This document shows positions 26,603 through 37,814 of a stretch of 64,000 bases of DNA, in pieces. Source of the stretch: Aceticella autotrophica. Its GTDB lineage: Bacteria; Bacillota; Thermoanaerobacteria; Thermoanaerobacterales; Thermoanaerobacteraceae. Position 1 is the first letter of the stretch. Each line of letters starts with the position of its first letter. The translations under genes were made by a program, and so were the position numbers. Below the pieces are notes generated by a model. It worked only from the letters and a program-made list of their open reading frames with translations, was not told the DNA's origin and ran no database searches. Location of the stretch: positions 930,001-994,000 of the forward strand of contig NZ_CP060096.1 in NCBI RefSeq assembly GCF_017357865.1. Direction: 5' to 3'.

Positions 26603-28588
26603 ATGGGCGAGTTTAAATTATTTTCAGATTTTAAACCGACTGGTGATCAGCCGGAGGCAATAGAAAAATTGACAGAAGGAATCAAAATGGGGCTTAAATG
26701 TCAGACACTGCTTGGGGTTACGGGTTCCGGAAAAACTTATACAATGGCAAATGTTATTAACAATGTAAAAAAACCAACTTTGGTAATAGCGCATAATAAA
26801 ACGTTGGCGGCACAATTATGCAGTGAATTTAGGGAGTTCTTTCCTGACAATGCAGTTGAATACTTTGTAAGCTACTATGATTACTACCAGCCTGAAGCAT
26901 ATGTACCTCAGACGGATACTTATATTGAGAAGGATGCTTCAATAAATGAGGAAATAGATAAGTTGAGGCATTCTGCAACTGCGGCTCTTTTTGAGAGAAA
27001 AGATGTTATAATAGTTGCCAGTGTATCATGTATATATGGTCTTGGTGATCCAATTGACTATGAGAATCTTATGCTGTCATTGAGACCCGGAATGATAAGG
27101 GATAGAGATGAAATACTTAAAAAATTAGTTGATATACATTATGAAAGAAATGATATTAATTTTGTAAGGGGAAAATTCAGAGTTAGAGGAGATACTATAG
27201 AGGTATTTCCTGCTTCATCATCTGAAAGGGCAATCAGAATCGAACTTTTTGGCGATGAGATAGATAGGATAACTGAGATAGATGTATTGACAGGAGAGGT
27301 ACTTGGAATAAGGAATCATGTGGCAATATTTCCTGCTTCACACTATGCTACATCGAAGGAAAAAATCCAGAAGGCTATTGTAAGTATACAGGAGGAGCTG
27401 AGGGAAAGATATAAAGAGCTTAAAGAGGCAGGAAAACTCCTTGAGGCAGAGAGACTTAAGCAGCGAACGAATTATGATATTGAGATGTTAAATGAGGTGG
27501 GATATTGTTCTGGAATCGAAAATTATTCAAGGCACATATCAGGAAGGCCTCCAGGAAGCCCCCCTTATACACTTATAGATTATTTTCCAGATGATTTTCT
27601 TATGTTTATTGATGAATCACATGTTACAATACCACAGATAAGAGGTATGTACAATGGTGATAGGGCAAGAAAGGAAACGCTTGTGGAATTTGGTTTCAGG
27701 TTGCCTTCTGCATTTGATAATAGACCATTAAAGTTTCATGAATTTGAAAAAAGAATAAATCAACTTATATGTGTTTCTGCAACACCCAGTGCATATGAAA
27801 AAGAACATTCCGAAAGGGTTGTTGAACAGATAATAAGACCAACAGGACTGCTTGATCCCGAGATAATAGTTAAACCTGTCAAAGGACAGGTTGATGACCT
27901 TATAGGGGAAATAAGAATGACTGTTGATAAAGGCTGCCGCGTACTAGTAACAACACTTACAAAAAAAATGGCAGAAGACCTTACGGATTATTTAAAGGAT
28001 GTCGGTATAAAAGTTCAATATCTTCATTCAGATATTGAAACAATAGAAAGAATGGAAATAATAAGAGATTTGAGACTTGGAAAATTTGATGTTCTTATAG
28101 GAATTAATCTTCTAAGAGAAGGTCTTGATATACCGGAGGTTGCTCTTGTAGCAATCCTTGATGCTGATAAGGAAGGATTTTTACGTTCAGAAACATCCTT
28201 AGTGCAAACAATCGGACGTGCCGCTCGTAATGCCGAGGGACGAGTTATAATGTATGCGGAGGAAATGACAGAATCAATGAAAAATGCTATTAATGAAACC
28301 AACAGAAGAAGAGTAATACAAATGGATTACAATAAAAAACATGGAATAAAGCCTAAAACTATTATTAAAGGTATCAGGGATGTGATTGAGGCTACAAAAA
28401 TAGCTGAGGATGTTAAAGAATACCGAACAAAAAAACCTGATTTACAAGATAAAGAAACCATAGAAAATACAATTAAAAAACTTAAAATTGAAATGAAAAA
28501 AGCCGCACAGGAGCTTCAATTTGAAAAGGCTGCAGATTTAAGGGATAGGATATATGAACTAAAAAAGATGCTGGAAGATGTGGTATGA
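26603..28588 (+). CDS. uvrB: Excinuclease ABC subunit B
   Basis: UvrB verifies DNA damage for UvrABC nucleotide excision repair. The 661-residue helicase-like protein shows Walker [14 protein letters not shown] near residue 38, the beta-hairpin region [30 protein letters not shown] (motif II), SATPS, and motif [13 protein letters not shown]-terminal UVR domain with [22 protein letters not shown] contacts UvrC. Start ATG 26603 has GGAGGTG 5 bases upstream; a longer frame from 26576 runs through that site. uvrA follows after 22 bases. Confidence 0.97.
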   Translation: MGEFKLFSDFKPTGDQPEAIEKLTEGIKMGLKCQTLLGVTGSGKTYTMANVINNVKKPTLVIAHNKTLAAQLCSEFREFFPDNAVEYFVSYYDYYQPEAYVPQTDTYIEKDASINEEIDKLRHSATAALFERKDVIIVASVSCIYGLGDPIDYENLMLSLRPGMIRDRDEILKKLVDIHYERNDINFVRGKFRVRGDTIEVFPASSSERAIRIELFGDEIDRITEIDVLTGEVLGIRNHVAIFPASHYATSKEKIQKAIVSIQEELRERYKELKEAGKLLEAERLKQRTNYDIEMLNEVGYCSGIENYSRHISGRPPGSPPYTLIDYFPDDFLMFIDESHVTIPQIRGMYNGDRARKETLVEFGFRLPSAFDNRPLKFHEFEKRINQLICVSATPSAYEKEHSERVVEQIIRPTGLLDPEIIVKPVKGQVDDLIGEIRMTVDKGCRVLVTTLTKKMAEDLTDYLKDVGIKVQYLHSDIETIERMEIIRDLRLGKFDVLIGINLLREGLDIPEVALVAILDADKEGFLRSETSLVQTIGRAARNAEGRVIMYAEEMTESMKNAINETNRRRVIQMDYNKKHGIKPKTIIKGIRDVIEATKIAEDVKEYRTKKPDLQDKETIENTIKKLKIEMKKAAQELQFEKAADLRDRIYELKKMLEDVV

Positions 28589-28610
28589 CAAAGGCTGTGG
28601 AGGAGTATAA

Positions 28611-31376
28611 ATGTCAATAGATAAAATTATAATAAAGGGTGCTAAGGTACACAATTTAAAGAATATAGATATTGAGATACCAAGAGATAAACTTGTTGTG
28701 ATTACAGGCTTATCCGGTTCGGGAAAGTCTTCCTTAGCTTTTGATACGATTTATGCAGAAGGGCAGAGAAGATATGTAGAGTCATTGTCGGCATATGCAA
28801 GGCAGTTTTTAGGTCAAATGAACAAACCGGAGGTTGAATATATTGCTGGTCTGTCACCTGCAATATCAATAGATCAGAAATCTACAAATAGAAATCCGCG
28901 TTCAACAGTAGGAACAATCACAGAAATTTATGATTATTTAAGGTTATTATATGCAAGGATAGGGATACCACATTGCCATAGATGCGGAAAGGAAATATCA
29001 ATGCAGACTGTTGACCAAATGGTTGATAGAATAATGGGGTTTAAAGAGGGAACTAAAATACAAATTTTAGCACCTATAATCAGAGGAAGAAAAGGAGAAT
29101 ATTCAAAACTGCTTGAACATGTTAAAAAGAGTGGGTATGTAAGGATAAGAGCAGATGGAGTTGTATATGATATAAATGAGGAAATTATACTGGAGAAAAA
29201 TAAGAAACATTCGATAGAAGTTGTAATTGACCGTTTAATAGTAAAACCCAATGTTGCCTCAAGGCTTACAGATTCCTTAGAAACAGCATTAAAACTTGCA
29301 GATGGGATTGTTATAATAGATATTATTGATGGTGAAGAGTTTATATTGTCTGAAAAATATTCATGTCCGGATTGCAATATAAGTATTGAAGAATTATCAC
29401 CAAGGATGTTTTCTTTTAACAGTCCATATGGTGCATGTCCTACTTGTAGTGGACTCGGCGCATTTATGAGGGTGGACCCGGAGCTTTTAATACCGGATAA
29501 AAGTAAATCCTTAGCGAATGGCGCATTGCCAGGATTTGTTGCATCAGAAAATAGTTTTACTTATCATAACATATTGAGGTTAATAGAATATTATGGTTAT
29601 AAAGAAAATACCCCTTTTGAGAAATTCAGCGATGATTTTATTAATATATTATTATATGGCAAAACACGTGGCTTTGAAGGGATTGTAAATAATCTTGAAA
29701 GGAGATATAATTCAACTAATTCAAGTTTTATAAAAGAAGAAATAGAAAAATACATGAGACCGGTTCTATGCCCTGACTGTAAAGGAGCGAGGTTAAAACC
29801 GGAAGTTCTTGCTGTGACGGTTGGAGATATGCCGATAAATAAGGTAACTGATTTATCTGTCCTTGAGCTTCTGAAATTTATTGACGGTCTTAAACTTTCA
29901 AAAAAGCATGAGATTATTGCACATCAGATACTTAAAGAAATAAAGGCAAGGCTAAACTTTCTCGTAGATGTTGGTCTTGATTATCTGACGTTATCAAGAA
30001 GTGCAGGAACTTTATCCGGAGGTGAATCCCAGAGAATCAGGCTTGCCAGCCAGATTGGCTCAGGACTTGTAGGTGTAACTTATGTACTTGATGAACCAAG
30101 TATAGGGCTTCATCAGAGGGATAATGATAGGCTTTTAAATTCCTTAAAAAAACTGAAAGAGCAGGGAAATACCTTGATAATTGTTGAACATGACGAGGAC
30201 ACAATGTACGCAGCCGACTATATTGTTGATATGGGACCGGGAGCCGGTGACCATGGGGGCGAAATTGTTGCATCAGGTACAATTGAGGATATAATGGCTT
30301 GTGAAAAGTCTTTGACAGGTCAATATTTATCTGGAAAAATGAAGATAGAAGTACCAAAGATTAGAAGAAAATATAATGGTCATAATATTATTGTAAAGGG
30401 TGCAAGCGAAAATAATCTTAAAAATATTGATGTTGTTTTTCCTCTCGGTATATTTATCTGTGTAACAGGTGTGTCTGGTTCGGGTAAGAGTACCTTAATC
30501 AATGAAATACTTTATAAAGCACTTGCACAGAAATTATATAAGGCAAAGGATAGACCAGGTAAATATAAAAATATTGAAGGTGTCGATTATATTGATAAAA
30601 TAATCAATATAGATCAATCGCCAATAGGAAGAACACCAAGGTCTAATCCGGCAACATATACAGGGGTTTTTGATTATATACGGGAGCTGTTTTCGAATAC
30701 ATTAGAATCAAAGATGAGGGGATATAAACCAGGAAGATTTAGTTTTAATGTGAAGGGTGGGAGATGCGAGGCTTGTAATGGTGATGGTATAATAAAAATA
30801 GAAATGAATTTTTTACCTGATGTTTATGTACCATGTGAGGTCTGTAAAGGGCTTAGATATAATAGGGAAACGCTTGAGATAAAATATAAAGGGAAAAATA
30901 TTTCAGATGTACTTGATATGACGGTTGAAGAGGGATTAGAATTTTTTAAAAATATACCGAAAATAAATAAAAAGCTTGAAACATTAAAAGATGTAGGGCT
31001 TGGATATGTAAAGCTTGGGCAGCCTTCTACTCAATTGTCAGGGGGTGAAGCGCAAAGGGTAAAATTATCAACCGAACTTTCTAAACGATCAACAGGAAAG
31101 ACTATATATATACTTGATGAGCCGACTACGGGTCTTCACTTTGCAGATGTTAAAAGGCTTTTAGATGTTTTAAATAGACTTGTTGAAGGAGGCAATACGG
31201 TTATTGTTATTGAGCATAATCTTGACGTTGTAAAATGTGCGGATTATATTATTGATATGGGACCGGAAGGTGGAGACAGAGGTGGATATATTGTTGCTAC
31301 AGGTACACCTGAGGAAATTGCACAAAAAGAAATGTCATATACAGGGCAGTTTTTGAAAAAAATACTTGCCAGATAA
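28611..31376 (+). CDS. uvrA: Excinuclease ABC subunit A
   Basis: This damage-recognition ATPase has two ABC modules. Walker A motifs are GLSGSGKSS (near residue 32) and GVSGSGKST (near 621). Signatures are [16 protein letters not shown] and [15 protein letters not shown]. Zinc modules are CHRCGKE, CPDC with [15 protein letters not shown], and CEACNGDG with CEVCKG. The length of 921 residues is slightly short of the usual 940. It follows uvrB in the same operon and precedes an FHA gene by 12 bases, linking repair genes with envelope genes. Confidence 0.97.
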   Translation: MSIDKIIIKGAKVHNLKNIDIEIPRDKLVVITGLSGSGKSSLAFDTIYAEGQRRYVESLSAYARQFLGQMNKPEVEYIAGLSPAISIDQKSTNRNPRSTVGTITEIYDYLRLLYARIGIPHCHRCGKEISMQTVDQMVDRIMGFKEGTKIQILAPIIRGRKGEYSKLLEHVKKSGYVRIRADGVVYDINEEIILEKNKKHSIEVVIDRLIVKPNVASRLTDSLETALKLADGIVIIDIIDGEEFILSEKYSCPDCNISIEELSPRMFSFNSPYGACPTCSGLGAFMRVDPELLIPDKSKSLANGALPGFVASENSFTYHNILRLIEYYGYKENTPFEKFSDDFINILLYGKTRGFEGIVNNLERRYNSTNSSFIKEEIEKYMRPVLCPDCKGARLKPEVLAVTVGDMPINKVTDLSVLELLKFIDGLKLSKKHEIIAHQILKEIKARLNFLVDVGLDYLTLSRSAGTLSGGESQRIRLASQIGSGLVGVTYVLDEPSIGLHQRDNDRLLNSLKKLKEQGNTLIIVEHDEDTMYAADYIVDMGPGAGDHGGEIVASGTIEDIMACEKSLTGQYLSGKMKIEVPKIRRKYNGHNIIVKGASENNLKNIDVVFPLGIFICVTGVSGSGKSTLINEILYKALAQKLYKAKDRPGKYKNIEGVDYIDKIINIDQSPIGRTPRSNPATYTGVFDYIRELFSNTLESKMRGYKPGRFSFNVKGGRCEACNGDGIIKIEMNFLPDVYVPCEVCKGLRYNRETLEIKYKGKNISDVLDMTVEEGLEFFKNIPKINKKLETLKDVGLGYVKLGQPSTQLSGGEAQRVKLSTELSKRSTGKTIYILDEPTTGLHFADVKRLLDVLNRLVEGGNTVIVIEHNLDVVKCADYIIDMGPEGGDRGGYIVATGTPEEIAQKEMSYTGQFLKKILAR

Positions 31377-31388
31377 TGAGGTGTTTAT

Positions 31389-31790
31389 ATGTATACACTG
31401 GCATCAACAGTTTTAAGGTATGTTCTTATTATACTAATATACCTGTTCATTTATAAGGTTTTTAAAATCATATATATGGATATAAAGGGGGTCAGAAAAG
31501 AAAGAGAAATTACAAAAGCAAGGCTTATTTCTCTTTCAGGCGGCAGTAATTATAATCTTTTTGAAGTAACAACGATAGGCAGAGCAAACGACTGTGATAT
31601 AATCATCGAAAATCCTTATGTATCAAGCAAACATGTAATAATAAGGAAAAAAGGTAATAAATATATAATCCAGGATTTAAACAGTACAAACGGAACATTT
31701 ATAAATGGAAAGCGTATTAAGAATATAGCTAATATAAGAAATAATGATATTATAACGTTAGGAAATGAAGAATTTAGATTTATAGTTTAA
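31389..31790 (+). CDS. Membrane-anchored FHA-domain protein
   Basis: The 133-residue protein has one N-terminal TM helix (residues 8-30), a short basic linker and an FHA domain from about residue 58. It carries IGRANDCDI, SSKHV and LNSTNGTFINGKRI, the residues that bind phosphothreonine. Such proteins bind substrates of PASTA Ser/Thr kinases. It lies 12 bases before the FtsW-type gene and the class B PBP, an FHA-FtsW-PbpA order also seen in actinobacterial kinase loci, so it may recruit cell-wall machinery. No kinase gene lies in this window. Confidence 0.88.
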   Translation: MYTLASTVLRYVLIILIYLFIYKVFKIIYMDIKGVRKEREITKARLISLSGGSNYNLFEVTTIGRANDCDIIIENPYVSSKHVIIRKKGNKYIIQDLNSTNGTFINGKRIKNIANIRNNDIITLGNEEFRFIV

Positions 31791-31802
31791 GGAGATTAAT
31801 TT

Positions 31803-33047
31803 ATGGAGGAATATGTAAAAACTGGTGCAAAAGCTTTAAGAAATATATTTTGGATATTTATTATTGCATTTATGCTCTTATTTATTTATCATAAACCGCA
31901 GGGTATAAACACAATATATTATACATTGGCATTTTTGCCGCTTATTTATTTTGCATATTATCTACACGTTAGGTTATTTCCAATGGGAGAAATACAGCTT
32001 TTGATTTTAAGCTTTTTTTTGACAGAGATGGGAATGATAATGATTTATAGGGTTGCACCATATTTGATAATAAAACAGATGATTTGGATATTTGTTGGCT
32101 TTATTTTATATTTTATGTTTTCATATATATCAAAATACTACGATTTTTTTTACAATCTAAAATATGGTAATTATATTTATTTAGCTATTTCTTTTATATT
32201 ACTTCTATCTACGTTTATATTTGGAAAAGAGATAGGTGGGGCAAAAAATTGGCTTACATTTGGTGGAGTATCAATTCAGCCTGCTGAAATTGTAAAAATA
32301 ATATATATAATATTTCTTGCGAGGTATTTAAAAGAACATAAAGAGAAAAAAGATATAATTACAATTGCTATATTAACTTTTCTGATTGTAATTATATTTG
32401 TTATTGAAAAAGACTTAGGAATGGCGCTTTTATTCTATCTTACTACTTTATGCATGTTATTTGTTGCAACATCAAATTTATTGTACACATCCTTGGGAAT
32501 GGTATTTTTGGGTTTTGGTGGTATAATATCATATTTTCTTTTTAATCATGTAAGGGTTAGAATTGAAGCATGGCTTAATCCATGGATGGACGTACCTGGT
32601 AAAACATATCAGATTGTTCAATCCTTATTTGCGATTGGGGCAGGGGGATTTTTTGGAACAGGGCTTGGAATGGGACATCCTGAATATATACCGGTTGTTG
32701 CCAGTGACTTTATATTTTCTGCGATCAGTGAAGAGTTTGGAATGCTGGGTTCTGTTGCGATTATCTTGGTATACCTTGTGATAATGTATAGAGGATTAAG
32801 GGTTGCATTAAATGCAGAAGATGAATTCGGTGCTTTAATTGCGGTAGGTTTAACATCCATGTTCAGCTTACAGGTATTTACAATAATAGGAGGCGTTATT
32901 AAGTTTATACCGTTAACAGGTGTTACACTTCCTTTTGTAAGTTATGGAGGCAGTTCCATGATAATGAGCTTTATAACATTAGGCATGCTCAATGGGATTG
33001 CTTTGAGAGAGGAGGAGAATGTTGAACAATTTAAAACGCAATATTAA
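31803..33047 (+). CDS. FtsW/RodA/SpoVE-family peptidoglycan glycosyltransferase
   Basis: This 414-residue SEDS protein has about ten TM segments. The conserved GGAKNWLTFGGVSIQPAEIVKI lies near residue 143, and KDLGMALLFYLTTL, TGLGMG and PLTGVTLPFVSYGGSSM follow. SEDS proteins polymerise glycan strands with a class B PBP partner, here encoded immediately downstream with a 29-base overlap. It is probably not the only SEDS protein of the cell; assignment to FtsW, RodA or a third paralogue cannot be made from sequence alone. Confidence 0.92.
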   Translation: MEEYVKTGAKALRNIFWIFIIAFMLLFIYHKPQGINTIYYTLAFLPLIYFAYYLHVRLFPMGEIQLLILSFFLTEMGMIMIYRVAPYLIIKQMIWIFVGFILYFMFSYISKYYDFFYNLKYGNYIYLAISFILLLSTFIFGKEIGGAKNWLTFGGVSIQPAEIVKIIYIIFLARYLKEHKEKKDIITIAILTFLIVIIFVIEKDLGMALLFYLTTLCMLFVATSNLLYTSLGMVFLGFGGIISYFLFNHVRVRIEAWLNPWMDVPGKTYQIVQSLFAIGAGGFFGTGLGMGHPEYIPVVASDFIFSAISEEFGMLGSVAIILVYLVIMYRGLRVALNAEDEFGALIAVGLTSMFSLQVFTIIGGVIKFIPLTGVTLPFVSYGGSSMIMSFITLGMLNGIALREEENVEQFKTQY

Positions 33048-34455
33048 AATATTATTTGTAGTGTTTTCTGTTTTATTTTTTAGTTTAATCGGATATTTAT
33101 CATATTTTCAGCTTTATGAAAGGAATAAACTTATAACGAGTTCATACAGTGTTTATAATAAAAGGCTTATTGAGCAGGAAAAGAAAATATTGAGGGGAAG
33201 TATATTGGATAGGAATGGCAATATACTTGCGAAAAGCGAAATTATAAATAATGAACAGGTAAGACAGTATCCAGATGGTCCGGCATTTGCAAATGTTATT
33301 GGGTATAGCCGAAGAATATACCAACAAGGGAGTGCCGGCATTGAAAATGCATATGATAAAGAACTGCTTGGTATGATAAATAAAGACCCTATGACATTTT
33401 TAAGAGAAACAATATTGGGGAAGGGACAAAGAGGCGACAATGTTATACTTACTCTTGATAAAAATTTGCAAAATGTAGCATATAATGCCTTGGGAGATAG
33501 GAAAGGAGCTGTTGTAGCCCTTGATCCTAAAACAGGAGAAGTATTGGCAATGGTTTCATCTCCATCATATGATCCAAATACGCTTGGGAAGAATTGGAAT
33601 ACGTTGATGAACAGTCCTGATGCCGTCATGTTAAACAGGGCGACACAGGGTTTATTTCCGCCGGGTTCTGTATTTAAAATAATTACAACATCTGCTGCCT
33701 TAACATACAAACCCGAGATTTTGAACCAAATTTTTGATTCCAAAGGCTATATTGTAGTAGATGGAAATAAAATAAATGATTATGGTAATATTGCATATGG
33801 GACAATTGATTTTAAAAAAGCATTTTATGTATCCTGCAATTCTGTTTTTATACAGGTGGGACTTGAAGTCGGTAGAAGTAATCTTGAAAATATGGCAGAT
33901 AAATATGGGATAAATGGGGCAATACCTTTTGATATACCGACAGCAGCAAATCAATTTCCATCAATACCTGTATTTGGAGGAAAAGTGCAACTTGCTGAAA
34001 GTTCTATTGGACAAGGGAAAATCTTAGTAACCCCTCTTACAATGGCATTAATGGCATCTGCTGTCGCAAATGATGGTGTTATAATGAAACCCTATTTAAT
34101 GAAATATGTTCAAGATCCATTGTCTGGAGATATACTTGAAAAAACAACACCTACTAAATATCTAAATCCAATTTCGCCAGATGTAGCTAATAAAATCAAA
34201 CAGCTTATGGTAGGTGTTGTACGTGAAGGTACTGGGACGGCTGCACAGATTCCCGGAATTACGGTTGCAGGTAAAACCGGCACAGCAGAGAATCCTCATG
34301 GAAAATCCCACGCATGGTTTGTTTGTTTTGCACCTGCAGAAAACCCTAAAATTGCAGTAAGTGTAATAGTTGAAAATGGTGGTACCGGTGGGGACGTTGC
34401 TGCACCTATTGCATCTGAAGTTATGAAGGCATATCTCTCAACCAACAGTAAGTAA
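33019..34455 (+). CDS. Class B penicillin-binding protein (PbpA-like transpeptidase)
   Basis: The 478-residue protein has a single N-terminal TM segment (residues 9-30) and a short pedestal. Its transpeptidase domain holds SVFK (SxxK, near residue 221), SCN near 275 and KTGTAE near 419. The compact pedestal matches PbpA of actinobacteria and clostridia more than large PBP2. Start ATG 33019 follows GAGGAGGAGA and overlaps the SEDS gene by 29 bases, which supports a paired glycosyltransferase/transpeptidase unit. uvrC lies downstream in the same direction. Confidence 0.92.
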   Translation: MLNNLKRNIKILFVVFSVLFFSLIGYLSYFQLYERNKLITSSYSVYNKRLIEQEKKILRGSILDRNGNILAKSEIINNEQVRQYPDGPAFANVIGYSRRIYQQGSAGIENAYDKELLGMINKDPMTFLRETILGKGQRGDNVILTLDKNLQNVAYNALGDRKGAVVALDPKTGEVLAMVSSPSYDPNTLGKNWNTLMNSPDAVMLNRATQGLFPPGSVFKIITTSAALTYKPEILNQIFDSKGYIVVDGNKINDYGNIAYGTIDFKKAFYVSCNSVFIQVGLEVGRSNLENMADKYGINGAIPFDIPTAANQFPSIPVFGGKVQLAESSIGQGKILVTPLTMALMASAVANDGVIMKPYLMKYVQDPLSGDILEKTTPTKYLNPISPDVANKIKQLMVGVVREGTGTAAQIPGITVAGKTGTAENPHGKSHAWFVCFAPAENPKIAVSVIVENGGTGGDVAAPIASEVMKAYLSTNSK

Positions 34456-34531
34456 GATTTTTCACGATAATTTTATTAATTTGCTGGTTGTGATACCTCT
34501 GGCGAAAAACCACGAAAGGAAGAAAGTTATT

Positions 34532-36373
34532 GTGTTAGAGGAAAAACTGAAATTATTACCGGAAAAACCCGGTGTTTATATAATGAAGGATGAAAGCGGC
34601 AAAGTAATTTATGTAGGTAAGGCAATATTATTAAGAAACAGGGTTAGACAATATTTCCAGAATCAATCAAATCATCCTATAAAAGTAAGAATAATGGTTA
34701 ATCATGTAGCAGACTTTGAATATATAGTAACAGATACTGAACTTGAAGCTTTGATATTAGAATGTAATCTTATTAAAAAATATAGACCTAAATATAATAT
34801 ACTCTTAAAAGATGATAAAAATTATCCCTATATTAAAATAACCATTAAAGAACAGTATCCTCGAATATTATTTACGAGGAGGGTAGAACTTGATGGTAAC
34901 AGATATTTCGGACCATATAGCAGTGCCTTTGCTGTCAGAGAAACAATTAAACTGTTAAGGCAGATATTTCCTTTAAGGTCTTGTAATCGGAATGTTGAAA
35001 CGGATATGGGTAAATACAGGGAATGTTTATATTATCATATAGGTTTGTGTTCTGCTCCATGTACAGGAAAAATTTCAAAGGAGAATTATAAGGTACTTGC
35101 GGATGAAGTTATAATGTTCTTGGAAGGAAAACATGACTGGCTTTTAAAAAAATTAAAAGAAGAGATGTTGAAAGCATCAGAAAATTTAGAATTTGAAAAA
35201 GCTGCAAAGTTACGCAATCAAATATTTGCTATAGACAAGATTTCTGAAAAACAAAAGATTGTTTCATCATCAAGTGAAGATCAGGATGTGATTTCTATGG
35301 CAAAAGGTACTGATAACGCATGTATCCAGGTATTTTTTATCAGAAATGGCAAATTGAGCGGAAGAGAGCATTATTACATGAAAAACACCAATGAAATGAG
35401 ATGTGAAGATATTATTACATCATTTATAAAACAATTTTATGAAGGTAATCCCTGTGTGCCAAAAGAAATTATCACGGATGTTAATATGGAAGAAAGTAAT
35501 ATATTATCTGAATGGCTATCACAAAAGGCAGGTAATAAAGTTAATATAACTGTTCCTCAAAGAGGAAAAAAGAAAGAGCTTGTAAATATGGTTTATCAAA
35601 ATGCATTAGAGGAGCTGAAAAATAACTTAAATTATAGAACAGGCAAAGGTAGAAATGAGGCTGTTTTAGAACTTGCAGAACTTCTTGGCATGGATTATTT
35701 AAAAAGAATTGAGGCGTATGATATATCTAATATAAGAGGAGTAGATAATGTTGCATCTATGGTGGTTTTTATTGATGGAAAACCACATAAATCTTCTTAT
35801 CGTAAATTTAACATAAAAAGTATAAAAGGTCAGGATGATTATGGCAGCATAAGGGAAGTTTTAAACAGAAGGATTGCTCACGGTCTTGAAGAGCAAAAGC
35901 TTATAGATGATGGGCTTCTTGATAAAGAAAAAGCGAAATTTAATATTATGCCTGATTTAATACTTGTTGATGGTGGAATTGGTCATGTTAACGTAGTCAA
36001 AGCAGTTCTTAGGAATTTTGACTTATCAATACCTGTTTTTGGAATGGTTAAAGATTCAAAACATAGAACCAGAGGGTTAATTTCGTCAGATGGTGAGGTT
36101 AATATCCCTATGACAGGAAAGGCTTTTCATCTTGTTGCAAATGTGCAGGAAGAAGTCCATAGGTTTGCAATAAAGTTCCATAATATAAAGCAGAGTTCAC
36201 ATATTAAAACCCAGCTTATTGATATACCGGGAATAGGTCATAAGAGAGCAAAGGCTTTATTAAATGCCTTTAAAATGATAGAAGACATAAAAAAGGCAGA
36301 TATAGAGCAGTTAATGAAGGTTAAAGGAATGAATAAAAAAGCCGCACAGGCAGTATATGATTATTTCAGATAG
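34532..36373 (+). CDS. uvrC: Excinuclease ABC subunit C
   Basis: UvrC makes both incisions in nucleotide excision repair. The protein of about 613 residues has the GIY-YIG nuclease domain (PEKPGVYIMKD, VIYVGKA), the Cys-rich NVETDMGKYRECLYYHIGLCSAPC, the UVR domain EMLKASENLEFEKAAKLRNQI, an RNase H-like nuclease domain (RIEAYDISNIRG, PDLILVDGGIGH) and tandem C-terminal helix-hairpin-helix (IPGIGHKRAKALL, VKGMNKKAAQAVYDYF). GTG 34532 has AAAGGAAG upstream and yields a family-like N-terminus; an ORF from 34481 is longer but unlike the family. It lies apart from uvrAB, behind the SEDS/PBP pair. Confidence 0.96.
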   Translation: MLEEKLKLLPEKPGVYIMKDESGKVIYVGKAILLRNRVRQYFQNQSNHPIKVRIMVNHVADFEYIVTDTELEALILECNLIKKYRPKYNILLKDDKNYPYIKITIKEQYPRILFTRRVELDGNRYFGPYSSAFAVRETIKLLRQIFPLRSCNRNVETDMGKYRECLYYHIGLCSAPCTGKISKENYKVLADEVIMFLEGKHDWLLKKLKEEMLKASENLEFEKAAKLRNQIFAIDKISEKQKIVSSSSEDQDVISMAKGTDNACIQVFFIRNGKLSGREHYYMKNTNEMRCEDIITSFIKQFYEGNPCVPKEIITDVNMEESNILSEWLSQKAGNKVNITVPQRGKKKELVNMVYQNALEELKNNLNYRTGKGRNEAVLELAELLGMDYLKRIEAYDISNIRGVDNVASMVVFIDGKPHKSSYRKFNIKSIKGQDDYGSIREVLNRRIAHGLEEQKLIDDGLLDKEKAKFNIMPDLILVDGGIGHVNVVKAVLRNFDLSIPVFGMVKDSKHRTRGLISSDGEVNIPMTGKAFHLVANVQEEVHRFAIKFHNIKQSSHIKTQLIDIPGIGHKRAKALLNAFKMIEDIKKADIEQLMKVKGMNKKAAQAVYDYFR

Positions 36374-36375
36374 AT

Positions 36376-37356
36376 TTAAACATAACCCAATATCCCACGC
36401 ACAGAAACATCGCCGGACATTACTGCCTTTCGGCTGCCATCACCGATTTCAATAATGAGATTACCATCATTATCTATGTCTACCGCCTTGCCATTAAATT
36501 CATTTTTTCCTGATATTACTCTAACTTCACTGCCTATTGTGACAGAGTGTTTTAAACACGAGATTCTTATAGGTTCAAATCCTTCTTTTAAAAATATATA
36601 GTAATATTTTTCAAAATTATTAATAATTGAAGCGGTTAACTTTTTACGGTCAATTTTTTTACCTGTTTCTATAAACAAAGAAGTTGCCTTGTCTTTTAAA
36701 TCATCGGGAAATTTATTCATATTTACATTTAAACCAATACCTACAATAACATAATTTACCCTATCAAGTTCTGCATTCATTTCTGTTAATATACCACATA
36801 TTTTCTTACCATTTATTATTATATCATTTGGCCATTTTATACTTGCATTTAGTTCTATGGTTTCTATAATTGCATTGACTACTGAAACAGCTGCTACTTG
36901 GGTTAATTTAACAGAAGACTGTGGAGTTAATTCAGGTTTTAGAATAATAGACATCCATAAACCCTGACCTTTCTCGGAAACCCATTTCCTTCCAAGTCTG
37001 CCTCTGCCGGAGGTCTGTTCTTCAGAAACTACGATAGTACCATTTTCGGCTTTAGAAGCTATTTCTTTTGCATAATCATTAGTAGAAGATATACTTTCAA
37101 GATGAATATAGTTTTTCCCTATAAAATCTGTTTTTAAGAAGGGAGATATTTCTATGTAATCTATAATATCGGGCTCATTTATTAGCATGTAACCTGATTT
37201 ATGTTGAGATTCAATCATATAACCATTGTTTTTTAATTCATTGATATATTTCCAGACAGCCGTACGTGAGATATTTAGTTTATTACAAAGCTGTTGCCCT
37301 GAGACAAATTTATTTTTGTTTTCCTTTAGTATTTTAATTATATTCTCTTTTATCAA
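36376..37356 (-). CDS. birA: Bifunctional biotin-[acetyl-CoA-carboxylase] ligase / biotin operon repressor
   Basis: BirA biotinylates carrier proteins and can repress biotin genes. The 326-residue protein has an N-terminal winged helix (QQLCNKLNISRTAVWKYINELKNNGY) and the ligase domain with SSTNDYAKE near residue 90, GRGRLGRKWVSEKGQGLW near 117, and IKWPNDIIINGKKICGILTE near 168, followed by a C-terminal SH3-like cap. It starts at TTG with a GGAGTGATTT site. It is convergent with uvrC with only 2 bases between stops. It is the DNA-binding class, so it is probably both enzyme and regulator. Confidence 0.95.
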   Translation of the reverse strand: MIKENIIKILKENKNKFVSGQQLCNKLNISRTAVWKYINELKNNGYMIESQHKSGYMLINEPDIIDYIEISPFLKTDFIGKNYIHLESISSTNDYAKEIASKAENGTIVVSEEQTSGRGRLGRKWVSEKGQGLWMSIILKPELTPQSSVKLTQVAAVSVVNAIIETIELNASIKWPNDIIINGKKICGILTEMNAELDRVNYVIVGIGLNVNMNKFPDDLKDKATSLFIETGKKIDRKKLTASIINNFEKYYYIFLKEGFEPIRISCLKHSVTIGSEVRVISGKNEFNGKAVDIDNDGNLIIEIGDGSRKAVMSGDVSVRGILGYV

Positions 37357-37386
37357 TTAAATCACTCCATTATTTATATATAAACT

Positions 37387-37416
37387 ATTATACCTGTATT
37401 TATGTATAAATATCAA
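37387..37416 (-). promoter_or_regulatory. Sigma-A promoter of birA
   Basis: On the reverse strand TTGATA, 18 bases and a perfect TATAAT lie about 30 bases before the TTG start. Confidence 0.6.
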
Positions 37417-37590
37417 CCAATTAATTTAACTAATAATTTATGACCTTGTCTTATATTTTTTATAAAATGGCGATTTTAATTGATTTATTAATTTAATATA
37501 GAAAGATGGTTCACATATTTATGGGAGTTTAACAGTGTTATTATTTTAAGAAAAGTAGCGTAATTAGAAGCTATTGGGAGATATATTTTG

Positions 37591-37615
37591 AAAACATGAT
37601 AATTTGTTATGTTTT
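37591..37615. promoter_or_regulatory. Candidate Fur/Zur-family operator upstream of the metal ABC genes
   Basis: A 25-base imperfect palindrome reads AAAACATGATAA, T, TTGTTATGTTTT: 12-1-12, with two positions that pair only as G-T. The core ATGATAA-T-TTGTTAT resembles the 7-1-7 Fur-family pattern. It lies 25 bases before the -35 of the likely znuA-like promoter. The rest of 37357-37814 is AT-rich and geneless. An AT-rich hairpin followed by T runs is the alternative reading. Confidence 0.4.
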
Positions 37616-37640
37616 TGTTTTTTTTGCTCAAATATAAGAT

Positions 37641-37669
37641 TTGACTATTAGATATATTTAATTTAACAT
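37641..37669 (+). promoter_or_regulatory. Probable promoter of the metal ABC transporter locus
   Basis: TTGACT, 17 bases and TAACAT give a good -35 and a fair -10. The leader to the start codon would be about 140 bases, long enough for regulation, but no known riboswitch is visible in it. Confidence 0.55.
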
Positions 37670-37814
37670 ATGTTTAACAAAATATAATTTATCTTAAATA
37701 TTTCCAAAATCTCTAAGAAAAATATATCAAATTATGAGGGGAGATGAGTATTATTATAAAAAAAGGACATCATAAATAATGTTATATTGATTATTAAGAG
37801 GAGGTTAAATAAAA

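Noticed and set aside
37734-37775. A 13-codon frame in the leader of the metal ABC genes
   Set aside because: No ribosome site, no stalling motif and no linked terminator, so a leader peptide cannot be supported.
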